DNA of 45,592 bases from an uncultured Oscillospiraceae bacterium (GTDB lineage: Bacteria; Bacillota; Clostridia; Oscillospirales; Ruminococcaceae). The position numbers and the translations under genes are program-made. Of the stretch, positions 22,348-31,047 are shown in pieces (the stretch's first letter is position 1; the number at the start of each line of letters is the position of its first letter). The notes below the pieces were generated by a model, which made no database searches, had not been told where the DNA came from, and saw nothing but the letters and a program-made list of their open reading frames with translations. The DNA is taken from contig CATJCP010000182.1 of NCBI GenBank assembly GCA_949737515.1, positions 1 to 45,592 of the forward strand, in the 5' to 3' direction.

Positions 22348-23732
22348 GTCAAAAGAGTAAAAAGCTGCTTCACGCCATTGGAGATATTGACGACCAGCTG
22401 ATTGAGGAGGCAAACACCACCCATGAGAAGAAAAAAAGAGCCGCTGTCTACCGGTGGTTTTACGGGGCGGCAGCCTGTATTGTGGGCGCCGTCAGCATAG
22501 GGATAGCATATCGAGTTCAGACGGAGGGGGCAATCACCTCTTCGGTCCAATCCTCCACTTCGTCAGGGGAAAAACCGCATTCCAGCGTACAATCCTCCGG
22601 CGCGTCTTCATCAAGCGTCCCTGTGATCTCCGGCACACCGTCTGTGGAGAATCTGCCCACCGTTACCCCCTGGCAGTCCTATCAATTTGGAGGCGGCGGT
22701 ATGGGCTACGAGGGATATATTGTGACAGATATCGGCGAGCTGAAAAACGCCAACCCCTGGACGGAGGATGCAGGGCTGGCAACCTTGCCTGTGTTCCATA
22801 ACGTCTATGCATCCACTTCCCAATATCCAGAGGAGGTCCGGGAACGGAAGAACCTTCCCCTCCTGGAGGGGAAACGGGCAGATGTAGCGGAGATGGAGGC
22901 CCTGGCCCGTTCCGTTGCCGGGGATATAGGCGCGGTAGTGGAATCGGTGGAGGTGGACCCTACAGAGGAATACCTAGCTGCAATCAAAGAAAAGCTGGAG
23001 AGCGTGGGGGATTCCCTCTCCGAGGAGGACACCCTCCCCACAAGGGTGACGCTGACCTGCAGCGGGGATATTTCCATTGAAGTGGACACAGAGCTGAACG
23101 CAAGAATTGAGTTTAACACCCCTATTTCCCTGCCGGAGGGGTACCGGTTTGGCTATCATGCCTCTTACGAGGATATGACCGCCGCTGGGGAATACCTGAT
23201 GGAGAAATACAAGGACCTGCTCCGGATGGAAAAGCCTGTTTTGAACGTTGTCGGAGGGGACCGGAATATTTATGGAGAGCAATCCTTTTCCTGCTATATC
23301 TATGAAGGGGCGGGGGATCTGACGCAGCAGATTCTGAACTATCGTTTCAACACTGTCCGCATTTCCCCCAACAGTGAAGGAAAGCTGTGGCTGATCGACA
23401 TAACCAGATTTGACCTTTCGGATAAGCTGGGGGATTACCCCATCTATACGTTGGAGGAGGCAAAGGAGCGGCTGCTGGAGGGATACTATATCACCTCTGT
23501 GCCGGAGGCTTTCCCTGGGGCCGGCAAAATTGGGAAGGCTGAGCTGGTTTACAGGGGGATGGGAGAAATCACGATCATGCCTTATTACTGTTTCTATGCA
23601 GAATTGCCGGAGGATTACGCGCCGGGCGGAACAGCGGATGGAAAACCTCTGAAGGATTACGGCGCCTATTATGTGCCCGCTGTCCGGGAGAAGTATGTCG
23701 ATATGCCAGCCTATGATGGCAGCTTTAACTGA
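22344..23732 (+). CDS. Putative anti-sigma factor, transmembrane; paralog 1 of 3
   Basis: A 462-residue single-pass membrane protein. The cytoplasmic N-terminus (1-33) holds LLHAIGDIDDQLIEEA, a stretch found in membrane anti-sigma factors of clostridial ECF systems; a membrane segment follows at about 36-55, then a Ser-rich linker and an outer region of about 360 residues. That region is shared with the next two genes: PWQ near its start, a G-rich stretch, NPWTEDAGLATLPVF, an EALARSVA helix, LGDYPIYTLEEA, ITIMPYY and the ending YYVPAVREKY. I do not recognise a named domain; the LGDYPIYTxEEA part recalls PepSY/YycI-like folds. Four bases overlap the sigma gene. Anti-sigma function is inferred from position and the N-terminus. 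Confidence 0.75.
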   Translation: MSQKSKKLLHAIGDIDDQLIEEANTTHEKKKRAAVYRWFYGAAACIVGAVSIGIAYRVQTEGAITSSVQSSTSSGEKPHSSVQSSGASSSSVPVISGTPSVENLPTVTPWQSYQFGGGGMGYEGYIVTDIGELKNANPWTEDAGLATLPVFHNVYASTSQYPEEVRERKNLPLLEGKRADVAEMEALARSVAGDIGAVVESVEVDPTEEYLAAIKEKLESVGDSLSEEDTLPTRVTLTCSGDISIEVDTELNARIEFNTPISLPEGYRFGYHASYEDMTAAGEYLMEKYKDLLRMEKPVLNVVGGDRNIYGEQSFSCYIYEGAGDLTQQILNYRFNTVRISPNSEGKLWLIDITRFDLSDKLGDYPIYTLEEAKERLLEGYYITSVPEAFPGAGKIGKAELVYRGMGEITIMPYYCFYAELPEDYAPGGTADGKPLKDYGAYYVPAVREKYVDMPAYDGSFN

Positions 23733-23761
23733 GATTTCGTGAATCCAAATAAGGGAGATCG

Positions 23762-25084
23762 ATGGAAATGAAACCGAAAAAGAAGAGAAAAACTAAGGTA
23801 ACCCCCGGCTACCTGTGGCTTTATGGGACTGCGGCCTGTGTTGTGGCGGCAGTTGCCATAGGAGCTGGATGGAGGCAGTTTTCCGGTCCGGCTGAACTGC
23901 CGGGGCAATCGGAGCAGCTACCCGTTTCTTCAGAGGGATCTGGAGAGCCCGGCGAAGCCCAGTCCGGTTCCGATCTGCCTCTGCCTGAGGAACTTCCCAA
24001 AATTACGCCGTGGCAGACCTGTGATCCGGATATTGAATACAGCGGCGAGGCGTACACGGTGGATAATATCGCAGATCTGAAAAGCGCCAATCCCTGGACA
24101 GAGGGTGCAGAGCTGGCCACCCTGCCGGTTTACAACAACGATATTGTGTCCACCATTCAGTTTTCCGAAGAGGTGCGGGAAAAATTTGGATGGCCCCGGC
24201 TAGAGGGCAGGCTGCGCGACGCAGAGGGCATGGAGGCCCTGGCCCGTTCCATCGCCGACGGCCTGGGAGTGACGGTGGAATCGGTGGAGGTGTATCCCTC
24301 TGAAGAGGCGGTCAAGGCTGCCAGGGAAAAGGTGGAGGGCACAGGGGAGGACTTTACCGAAGCACACATGCCCCTTACGCGGGTGACCCTTACCTGCAGC
24401 GGAAACATTTCCATAACAGCGTATTCGGTTTGGAGAGCCACCGTCCAGTTTATGACCCCGGTCCCGCTGCCGGAGGAATACAACTTTGACTGGTACGCCT
24501 CTTATGAGGACCTGACCGCCGCCGGGGAATATCTGATGGGGGAATACGAGGGGCTGCTCCAGATGGAACATCCGGTTCTGAACATCAGCGGAGGCGACAG
24601 AAAGCCTGAACAGGAGCCGCATTTTGACTGTATCGTATACGAAGGGGCGGGAGATCTGGAACAGCAGCTGCTCAGTTACCAGTTTAACACGGTCAGCTTC
24701 TCGCCGGATGAAGAGGGAAACCTGCAGTTAATCGACGTTACCCGGTTTGAGCTTTCGGATAAGCTGGGGGACTACCCCATCTACACGCCGGAGGAGGCAC
24801 AGAGGAAGCTGGCGGAGGGATATTACATTACCGCTGCCCCAAAGGAGTTTTCCGGCGATATGACAATCGAAAGGGTTGAACTGGTTTACCGGGGGACAGA
24901 GGATATCACCATCATGCCCTACTACCGCTTTTTTGTGCCGTCTTTCAGGGAGGAATCGGCCGACTCTTACGCGGAAAAGCCGAACAACAGCCGGATACAG
25001 AAGGACTATTTTACCTATTATGTCCCGGCGGTCCGGGAGGAATATATTGAGAATATGCCGGTGTGGAACGGGGGTTTTCGCTGA
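23762..25084 (+). CDS. Membrane-anchored paralog 2 of 3 of the sigma-linked protein
   Basis: A 440-residue paralog of the preceding protein. A short basic N-terminus (MEMKPKKKRK) replaces the anti-sigma-like segment; a membrane helix follows at about 19-39, then a short Ser/Gly/Glu linker and the same outer region: PWQ, the NPWTEGAELATLPVY block, EALARSIADGLG, LGDYPIYTPEEA, ITIMPYYRF and YYVPAVREEY. Because the sigma-binding part is missing, it may compete for or relay the outer signal rather than bind the sigma factor. GGGAG stands four bases before the ATG, 29 nt after the previous stop. The function is unknown. Confidence 0.75.
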   Translation: MEMKPKKKRKTKVTPGYLWLYGTAACVVAAVAIGAGWRQFSGPAELPGQSEQLPVSSEGSGEPGEAQSGSDLPLPEELPKITPWQTCDPDIEYSGEAYTVDNIADLKSANPWTEGAELATLPVYNNDIVSTIQFSEEVREKFGWPRLEGRLRDAEGMEALARSIADGLGVTVESVEVYPSEEAVKAAREKVEGTGEDFTEAHMPLTRVTLTCSGNISITAYSVWRATVQFMTPVPLPEEYNFDWYASYEDLTAAGEYLMGEYEGLLQMEHPVLNISGGDRKPEQEPHFDCIVYEGAGDLEQQLLSYQFNTVSFSPDEEGNLQLIDVTRFELSDKLGDYPIYTPEEAQRKLAEGYYITAAPKEFSGDMTIERVELVYRGTEDITIMPYYRFFVPSFREESADSYAEKPNNSRIQKDYFTYYVPAVREEYIENMPVWNGGFR

Positions 25085-25127
25085 CAGCCGGCATACGCCG
25101 CATCAAAAGAGGGGAGAAATAAATACT

Positions 25128-26465
25128 ATGAACAAAAGCATCAAATTCTTAGGGCTGTTTGTTGCCTTGACAGCGGGGGTTTTGGGCTGCCAAAGAGGTA
25201 TGGGGGAATCTTCGGGCTCTATGCCGGACTTTGTCAGCATCTCCCCGTCTGCCTCCAGCCCGGAGCCGTCGTCCTCACAGGCTTCTGAACCTTTAAAGGT
25301 GATATCCGGAGAGGAACCCGTGCCGTCTCAAAGCTCTGCCGCCTCCAGTCTGGCGGATACCGAGCCGGTTTCTGAAGGGCATGGGGATCTTCCCAAGGTC
25401 ATTGCCGGACAGCAGTATATATTTGGAGGAGGCGGCGGGGAGGATTACTGCATCACAGGGATTGAAAAACTGGAAGACGGCAATCCTTGGACAGAAGAGG
25501 CGGATTTGAAAACCCTGCCGGTATACCAAAACCTCTATGTATCTTCCTCTGAAATTCCGAAATCCATGCGGATGGCAGAGGGCTTGACGGCCAAACGGGC
25601 CTCCCAGGAGGAGATGGAGGCCGCCGCCCGCGACGTTGCTCAGAAGCTGGGGACGGCGGTGGACTCTATGGAGGTTTATCCGTCGGAGGAGCTGATACAG
25701 CGGTTTAAAACGCAGAATGGCGAGGTGCCTGAAGAATACCAGTATGTAAACAGCGTCACCCTCTCCTGCGGCGGCGGAACCATTTCCATAGAGGCGGATA
25801 CCAAGCTGGACGTCTCTATCGTCTTTACCCCGGAAGCCAAGCTTCCGGAACAGTATACGCTGACAGCTGACGCGTCTTATGAAGAACAGCTGGAACGGGG
25901 AAAATATGTAGCCGCTGAATATGGGAAGCTGTTCCAGATGGAGAACCCTGTCCCATATGTGAACGGAGTCAACAATACCATCTGGGACGGGAGGGCAAGC
26001 TGGTGCGGTATCTATGATGGGACTGGTGATTTGGAAAAGCAGATTGTCCAGTACAGTTTAAGCAACGCGCTCCTTAGATTCAATGAAAGGGGAGAGCTGT
26101 CCACCATTTGGCTTCACAATTGGGACCTTTCGGAAAAGTTGGGGGATTACCCCATTATAACGCCGGAAGAGGCGCGGGAAAAATTGAAGGAGGGGAAGTA
26201 CATCAACGGGTCGTATACCGATTTCCCCGGTGAGGAGCAGATTGCCAAGGTGGAGCTTATTTATCGGAACGAGGTGATCCTGATGCCCTATTACCGGCTT
26301 TATGCGGAAATTCCGGTGGAAAACACCCGCGAGTTTGATTTCAGCCAGCAAAAGGAAACGCCGGACGGCCAACCCCTCAAGGGCTATGCCGCCTATTATG
26401 TCCCGGCGGTTCGGGAGGAGTACATCGAAAAAATGCCCTCCCATGACGGACGCTTTAACCAATAG
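25128..26465 (+). CDS. Lipoprotein paralog 3 of 3 of the sigma-linked protein
   Basis: A 445-residue lipoprotein: the signal peptide ends at GVLGC (Cys21), followed by a Ser/Pro/Glu-rich linker to about 90 and the same outer region as the two preceding genes, with the GGGGGEDY stretch, NPWTEEADLKTLPVY, an EEMEAAARDVAQ helix, LGDYPIITPEEA, VILMPYYRLYAEIP and the end YYVPAVREEY. The ATG at 25128 is behind GAGGGGAG; the frame is open further left only because it overlaps the previous gene. It lies 43 nt after paralog 2, so the sigma factor and three paralogs look like one operon of about 4.7 kb. The function is unknown. Confidence 0.78.
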   Translation: MNKSIKFLGLFVALTAGVLGCQRGMGESSGSMPDFVSISPSASSPEPSSSQASEPLKVISGEEPVPSQSSAASSLADTEPVSEGHGDLPKVIAGQQYIFGGGGGEDYCITGIEKLEDGNPWTEEADLKTLPVYQNLYVSSSEIPKSMRMAEGLTAKRASQEEMEAAARDVAQKLGTAVDSMEVYPSEELIQRFKTQNGEVPEEYQYVNSVTLSCGGGTISIEADTKLDVSIVFTPEAKLPEQYTLTADASYEEQLERGKYVAAEYGKLFQMENPVPYVNGVNNTIWDGRASWCGIYDGTGDLEKQIVQYSLSNALLRFNERGELSTIWLHNWDLSEKLGDYPIITPEEAREKLKEGKYINGSYTDFPGEEQIAKVELIYRNEVILMPYYRLYAEIPVENTREFDFSQQKETPDGQPLKGYAAYYVPAVREEYIEKMPSHDGRFNQ

Positions 26466-26507
26466 CTCCATAAAAATTTTTGCCCCAAAAATTATTTTCA
26501 AAAACCA

Positions 26508-26536
26508 TAGACAAAGGCCTTTTGTCGTGATATGCT
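26508..26536 (+). promoter_or_regulatory. Candidate promoter of the MATE gene
   Basis: TAGACA (26508-26513) and TATGCT (26531-26536) are spaced by 17 nt. It would free the exporter gene from the sigma operon; transcription would begin near 26543. Confidence 0.45.
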
Positions 26537-26587
26537 GATGGTGAATCCTCATGTGTTTTATGATTTCAGAAAGGACGGATTAGAGCA

Positions 26588-27961
26588 GTGTCACGTACAA
26601 GGGCTGATATAAACGGCATAACAGAGGGCGTTATCTGGAAGCAGCTTCTGATTTTCTTCTTTCCCATTCTGCTGGGGACGTTTTTCCAGCAGCTCTACAA
26701 TACCGTCGATGCGGTGATTGTGGGCAACTTTGTGGGCAAAGAAGCCCTGGCCGCTGTGGGTGGCGCAACCGGCACCCTGATCAACCTGCTGGTGGGATTT
26801 TTCACCGGCCTTGGTTCCGGCGCGACGGTGATCATCTCCCAATTCTACGGCGCAGGCCGGGAGGAACAGGTCAGCCAGGCCGTCCACACTGCCCTTGCCC
26901 TTGCCCTGGTGGCGACGGTGGTTTTCTTTTTCGTCGGCTTTTTCGGGACGCCCATCGCTTTGCGGTGGATGGATACCCCGGACGACATCCTGCCCCACGC
27001 CACAACCTATATGCGAACCTATTTCTGTGGGATCCTGTTCCCGCTGGTCTATAATATCGGTTCCGGCGTCCTGCGGGCTGTGGGGGATTCCCGCCGTCCC
27101 CTTTATTTCCTCATTGTCTGCTGTATGGTAAACCTGGTGCTGGACGTTGTGTTTGTGGTGGTTTTAAAGATGGGGGTTTTCGGCGTGGCCCTGGGTACCT
27201 TGATCTCCCAGGCGGTCAGCGCTGCCTTGGTGATCCTGACCTTGCTCCACATTCCCAATGCCTGCCGGCTCTTTTTCCGGGAGATCCGCTTTACGGTCCC
27301 TATTCTGCGCAATATTATTCTCATTGGTCTGCCTGCCGGGCTTCAGTCGGTGATGTACTCCCTCTCCAATGTGATCATCCAGTCCAGCGTCAACTCCTTC
27401 GGCACTGACGTGATCGCTGCCTGGACTGCCTATGGCAAGATTGACGGCGTTTATTGGATGACCATCAACGCCTTTGGCCTTGCCATTACCACCTTTGTGG
27501 GGCAGAACTTCGGCGCCCAGAAGTTTGACCGGGTGAAGAAAAGCGTCAAAGTCTGTATGGGGATGGCTTTCATGGCCTCTGTAGGGATCAGCGCAGTGAT
27601 TATGGCCTTTGGAAAGTATATCCTCATGCTCTTTACCTCCGATCCCTCTGTGGCTGACGTGGGAATGCAGATCATCCGCGTGTTGGTGCCTTTTTATTTT
27701 ACATATGTGGGCGTTGAGATTCTTTCCGGAACGGTTCGGGGAGCGGGGGATGCCTTTATCCCCATGATCATGACCTGTCTGGGGGTTTGCGTCCTTCGGG
27801 TGGCCTGGATCTTTATTGCGGTGCCCCTCAACCGGCAGATCAATACCGTCATTTTAAGCTATCCCATCACTTGGATTGTGACCTCTCTGCTGTTTATTGT
27901 CTACTACCTCCAGGGAGGATGGCTCCGCCGCAGAAAGGCGAAGATGGGCTTTACAGATTAA
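26588..27961 (+). CDS. MATE family efflux transporter
   Basis: A 457-residue, twelve-helix exporter of the MATE family, which uses a sodium or proton gradient to expel drugs or metabolites. The start LLIFFFPILLGTFFQQLYNTVDAVIVGNFVG is typical of the family, as are ALAAVGGATG, the GSGVLRAVGDSRRPLYF block at the end of helix 4-5, and its half-repeat GTVRGAGDAFIPM in the second half. It starts with GTG behind AAGGACGG. The gene follows the sigma cluster by 122 nt but probably has its own promoter, so a shared role is not shown. A strong terminator follows. Confidence 0.9.
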   Translation: MSRTRADINGITEGVIWKQLLIFFFPILLGTFFQQLYNTVDAVIVGNFVGKEALAAVGGATGTLINLLVGFFTGLGSGATVIISQFYGAGREEQVSQAVHTALALALVATVVFFFVGFFGTPIALRWMDTPDDILPHATTYMRTYFCGILFPLVYNIGSGVLRAVGDSRRPLYFLIVCCMVNLVLDVVFVVVLKMGVFGVALGTLISQAVSAALVILTLLHIPNACRLFFREIRFTVPILRNIILIGLPAGLQSVMYSLSNVIIQSSVNSFGTDVIAAWTAYGKIDGVYWMTINAFGLAITTFVGQNFGAQKFDRVKKSVKVCMGMAFMASVGISAVIMAFGKYILMLFTSDPSVADVGMQIIRVLVPFYFTYVGVEILSGTVRGAGDAFIPMIMTCLGVCVLRVAWIFIAVPLNRQINTVILSYPITWIVTSLLFIVYYLQGGWLRRRKAKMGFTD

Positions 27962-27984
27962 GCAAAACCTTCTATAAAAATCAA

Positions 27985-28028
27985 ATGCGCTGCCGCTGAA
28001 ACAATGTTCAACGGCAGCGCATATTTTT
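27985..28028 (+). terminator. Terminator between MATE and RNHCP genes
   Basis: ATGCGCTGCCG (27985-27995) and CGGCAGCGCAT (28012-28022) pair, extended inward by TGAA/TTCA, with ATTTTT after the stem. It serves two convergent genes. Confidence 0.82.
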
Positions 28029-28036
28029 GTTGTTGA

Positions 28037-28462
28037 TTACCGCAGGCTGCCTTCTCCGCCCATCAGGCTGGTCAGCTCCTCGATCTTCTCCAGGGGGAAG
28101 GGTGGGGAGGTGAGGGGCTTCATGGCAATGGACATCAGCTTCATGGGGTTGTCGTCAGCGGCAATGCGGTTGGACGAAAGCTTCCCGCATCTCCTGCAGC
28201 GGTGGATCACCGCCCATTCCCCATCTTTTCTGACCCATACCCCAATGGCGTCCATAATGCCCCCGCAGTCTGACGCCCGGTCTCCAGGCTCCTCGTCAAC
28301 GTGGAGGCTGCTCAAACAGTTGGGACAGTGGTTTCTGTGGCCGCTTCCCGCCCCTTCCGGGACGGCCAGCCGTCCGCAGACCTTGCAGGTAAAAGTGTCG
28401 TTACAGCGGTGGGTTTTGTAATAACCGTCTGTGTATGCGATTTTTTTGTTTTTGCGGTTCAT
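28037..28462 (-). CDS. RNHCP domain protein
   Basis: A 141-residue zinc-ribbon-like protein of the RNHCP family. It holds cysteine pairs CKVC (26-29) and CPNC (46-49), the name-giving RNHCP at 43-47, the PGDRASDCGGIMDAIGVWVR block, and a second ribbon HRCRRCGKLSSNRIAADDNP near 88-107. The function is unknown; nucleic-acid binding is likely for the fold. TTGGAGG stands six bases before the ATG. The gene is the second frame of a transcript that starts about 140 nt upstream and first encodes a 19-residue peptide. Confidence 0.85.
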   Translation of the reverse strand: MNRKNKKIAYTDGYYKTHRCNDTFTCKVCGRLAVPEGAGSGHRNHCPNCLSSLHVDEEPGDRASDCGGIMDAIGVWVRKDGEWAVIHRCRRCGKLSSNRIAADDNPMKLMSIAMKPLTSPPFPLEKIEELTSLMGGEGSLR

Positions 28463-28519
28463 TTGTCCTCCAATAAGAGTTTGTATCCTATGGAGGTCAA
28501 CGCAACGGTTTGATGTTTT

Positions 28520-28579
28520 TTAGATTATTGCGCAAACCTCCCGGCTTGCTGCTATTGCCTGACAATTCATTTTCTTCAT
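28520..28579 (-). CDS. 19-residue leader peptide upstream of the RNHCP gene
   Basis: An ATG at 28579 is preceded by AAAGGAG with seven bases of spacing and opens a frame for MKKMNCQAIAASREVCAII. It lies 26 nt after the start expected from a good promoter (28611-28639), so it is the first frame of the message. The RNHCP gene begins 57 nt downstream. The peptide has two cysteines but no match I know. It may be a regulatory upstream frame or a small product of its own; composition alone cannot prove translation. Confidence 0.45.
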   Translation of the reverse strand: MKKMNCQAIAASREVCAII

Positions 28580-28610
28580 GCAAAAACTCCTTTCTGACAC
28601 TGATGATTTT

Positions 28611-28639
28611 ATTATAACCCCGCCATATCACAATTGCAA
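28611..28639 (-). promoter_or_regulatory. Promoter of the leader peptide and RNHCP gene
   Basis: On the minus strand TTGCAA (28634-28639) and TATAAT (28611-28616) are spaced by 17 nt. Transcription is expected near 28604. Confidence 0.65.
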
Positions 28640-28687
28640 TCGGCGGTCAATAAAATTTTTACGGAAAATAACTCCAGGATCACATCA

Positions 28688-30658
28688 TCACACCTGCTGG
28701 ATCACCGGCAGGATCATGGGGCTGCGTTTGGTCTGGCTGTAGAAGTAATCGGACAGGTCGTCCTTTAATTTCATTTTGATATTGGTCCATTCCCGCGTTC
28801 CTCTGTCGCAACATTCCTCAATGGTATCCCTTGCGACCTTCCGGGCCTCGTTCATCATGGATTCCGCCTCCCGGACGTAGACAAATCCCCTGGAGATGAT
28901 ATCCGGGCCTGCAACGATCAGGCCGCTTTCCGCCTCCAGCGCCACTACGACAACGATCAGGCCGTCCTGGGCCAGATGTTTTCGATCCCGAAGCACGATG
29001 CTTCCCACGTCGCCTACCCCAAGGCCGTCTACAAGGACCCTGCCTGCAGGGACGATCCCGGTGAACTTCATGTCCACGCCGTCGGTTTCCAGTACCTTTC
29101 CCACATCGCTGATAAAGATATGGTCCGGGCTGATCCCAAGGGACATGGCCAGCTCTGCGTGCTTTTTCATGTGCTTATATTCCCCGTGGACAGGGACAAA
29201 GAACTTAGGCTTGGTGAGCCCCAGCATCAGCTTCAGTTCATCCTGACAGGCGTGCCCGGAGGAGTGGACCTCGTACATTCTTTCATAGATAACTTCTGCG
29301 CCGAGTTTCATTAACTCGTTGACCACACGGCTGACAGTCTTTTCGTTGCCGGGAATGGGGGTGGCGGAGATGATGATAAAGTCGTTGGGGGTAACCACTA
29401 CCTTCCGGTGGTCGCTCATGGCCATGCGGGAGAGGGCGGACATTGGTTCCCCCTGGCTGCCGGTGGTGATGATGACCATCTGGTCGTCGCTGTACCGCCC
29501 GATGGTGTCGATGTCCACCAGGGTCCCGTCGGGGATATCCAGATATCCCAGCTCCAGGGCAGTGGCGGTGGCGTTGACCATGCTCCTGCCGGAGATAGCC
29601 ACCTTCCGCTTGTGCTGCACTGCGGCGGAGATGATCTGCTGGATGCGGTGGATGTTGGAGGCAAAGGTGGCGATGATGATCCGCTTTTTCTCCGCGCGGG
29701 TAAAGAGGGACTCAAAGGAGTCGCCCACCTTGCGCTCGCTGGTGGTGCTGCCGGGGCGCTCCACATTGGTGGATTCCCCCATCAGAACCAGAACGCCTTT
29801 GCTCCCTAGCTCCCCAAAGCGGGCCAGATCAATAATGCCCCCTTGTATGGGGGAGTAATCCACCTTAAAGTCGCCGGTGTGGACAACGACCCCTGCAGGG
29901 GTATGGATGGCCAGGGCGCAGGCGTCGGGAATGGAGTGGTTGACGTGGATAAATTCCACCGCCATACAGCCCAGCTTGACGGTGTCCTTGGGCTTCACCA
30001 CATTGAGGTGGCAGGATTCCAGAATCCCATGCTCTCTCAGTTTACCGGCCAACAGCCCTAATGTAAGCTGGGTCCCATAGACAGGGACATTGATGCGTTT
30101 GAGGAGATAGGGTAGCGAACCGATATGGTCCTCATGGCCGTGAGTCAGTACCACGCCCCTGATCTTTTCCTGGTTCCGTTCCAGATAGGTGAAATCTGGG
30201 ATCACCAGGTCCACTCCCAGGAGCTCGTCGTCCGGGAAGGCAAGGCCGCAGTCCACAATGACGATGTCGTTGGCACATTCATACAGATAAATGTTTTTGC
30301 CGATCTCCCCCAAACCGCCCAGGGAGATAATGCGGATAGGGGTTTTCCGCTGCTGGCGTGGGGCGCGGGACGTCCGGCGCCCTGTGGAACGCTGGGTTTT
30401 TCCAGGCTGTCCTGCCTGTTGTGATTGGACCGGCGGAAGCTCCTGAACAGCCTGCGTCTGGGGCTGGACGTGGGCTGCCGCTTCTGCCAGGGGGGGATTT
30501 TTTTCGACAGCCTTTTCCTTTTTGGCAGGAGCTTTCTTGGGGCCGCTGCCTCTCCGGTAAGAGGGCCTGCGGCGGTGGTTTTCTCCGTTTTGCGGATTAT
30601 TGTTTGATGATTTTTCTTCTGGCTGCTGCACGGCAGCTTTCTTTTCCTGTTGTGCCAC
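28688..30658 (-). CDS. rnj: Ribonuclease J
   Basis: A 656-residue RNase J, the metallo-beta-lactamase-fold 5'-3' exonuclease and endonuclease central to RNA decay in Firmicutes. The catalytic motif HGHEDH is at 173-178; LGGLGEIGKN (113-122) opens the core, and GxSMVNATATALE, TTGSQGEPMSAL and the HSSGHAC motif of the beta-CASP part follow. The first 104 residues are extra: low-complexity sequence rich in Gln, Lys, Arg and Pro, likely disordered and RNA- or protein-binding. The start is GTG with GGAGG seven bases upstream. The 5' leader is long and holds a hairpin (30682-30715) and an attenuator-like terminator. Confidence 0.95.
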   Translation of the reverse strand: MAQQEKKAAVQQPEEKSSNNNPQNGENHRRRPSYRRGSGPKKAPAKKEKAVEKNPPLAEAAAHVQPQTQAVQELPPVQSQQAGQPGKTQRSTGRRTSRAPRQQRKTPIRIISLGGLGEIGKNIYLYECANDIVIVDCGLAFPDDELLGVDLVIPDFTYLERNQEKIRGVVLTHGHEDHIGSLPYLLKRINVPVYGTQLTLGLLAGKLREHGILESCHLNVVKPKDTVKLGCMAVEFIHVNHSIPDACALAIHTPAGVVVHTGDFKVDYSPIQGGIIDLARFGELGSKGVLVLMGESTNVERPGSTTSERKVGDSFESLFTRAEKKRIIIATFASNIHRIQQIISAAVQHKRKVAISGRSMVNATATALELGYLDIPDGTLVDIDTIGRYSDDQMVIITTGSQGEPMSALSRMAMSDHRKVVVTPNDFIIISATPIPGNEKTVSRVVNELMKLGAEVIYERMYEVHSSGHACQDELKLMLGLTKPKFFVPVHGEYKHMKKHAELAMSLGISPDHIFISDVGKVLETDGVDMKFTGIVPAGRVLVDGLGVGDVGSIVLRDRKHLAQDGLIVVVVALEAESGLIVAGPDIISRGFVYVREAESMMNEARKVARDTIEECCDRGTREWTNIKMKLKDDLSDYFYSQTKRSPMILPVIQQV

Positions 30659-30755
30659 TATGTTTCCTCCAATTCTTTCTGAAGCCAGCTGCAGTTTCGT
30701 TCGTTAGGCTGGCTTTTGGCTTTTGTTTGTTGTGATTTGTTTTTGAATAAGACTT

Positions 30756-30799
30756 AAAAAAAGTTCCATCCCAGCTTTCATTCCGCCCGCTGGCGGAAC
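30756..30799 (-). promoter_or_regulatory. Attenuator-like terminator in the RNase J leader
   Basis: Read leftward, GTTCC-g-CCAGC pairs with GCTGG-gat-GGAAC and is followed by seven T (30756-30762), an intrinsic terminator. The 5' arm overlaps TTCCGCC, which instead can pair with GGCGGAA to form a strong local hairpin (30781-30798). The two folds exclude each other, the usual design of a terminator/antiterminator switch, about 90 nt before the RNase J start. Confidence 0.55.
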
Positions 30800-31047
30800 G
30801 ATACCGGTTTTTGCACAGTTTCATCCATACCTTGTGGAAAATACCACAAAGCGGTTTGATCAGCTGCAAAATAAATTCTTGTACCTCTACATCCTGGCCT
30901 GGTCCAGCCTGTGAGATGGGCTAGAAAAATAGGCCTGCACCCGTCTGCCTTTGGTACCCCGTATAGGAAATCCAATGGTTCCAAGCTGCAGCACTTAAAT
31001 GCGAGTAACTTTTTTATAACTTTTTTCCGTTAATCAACGTCCAACGC

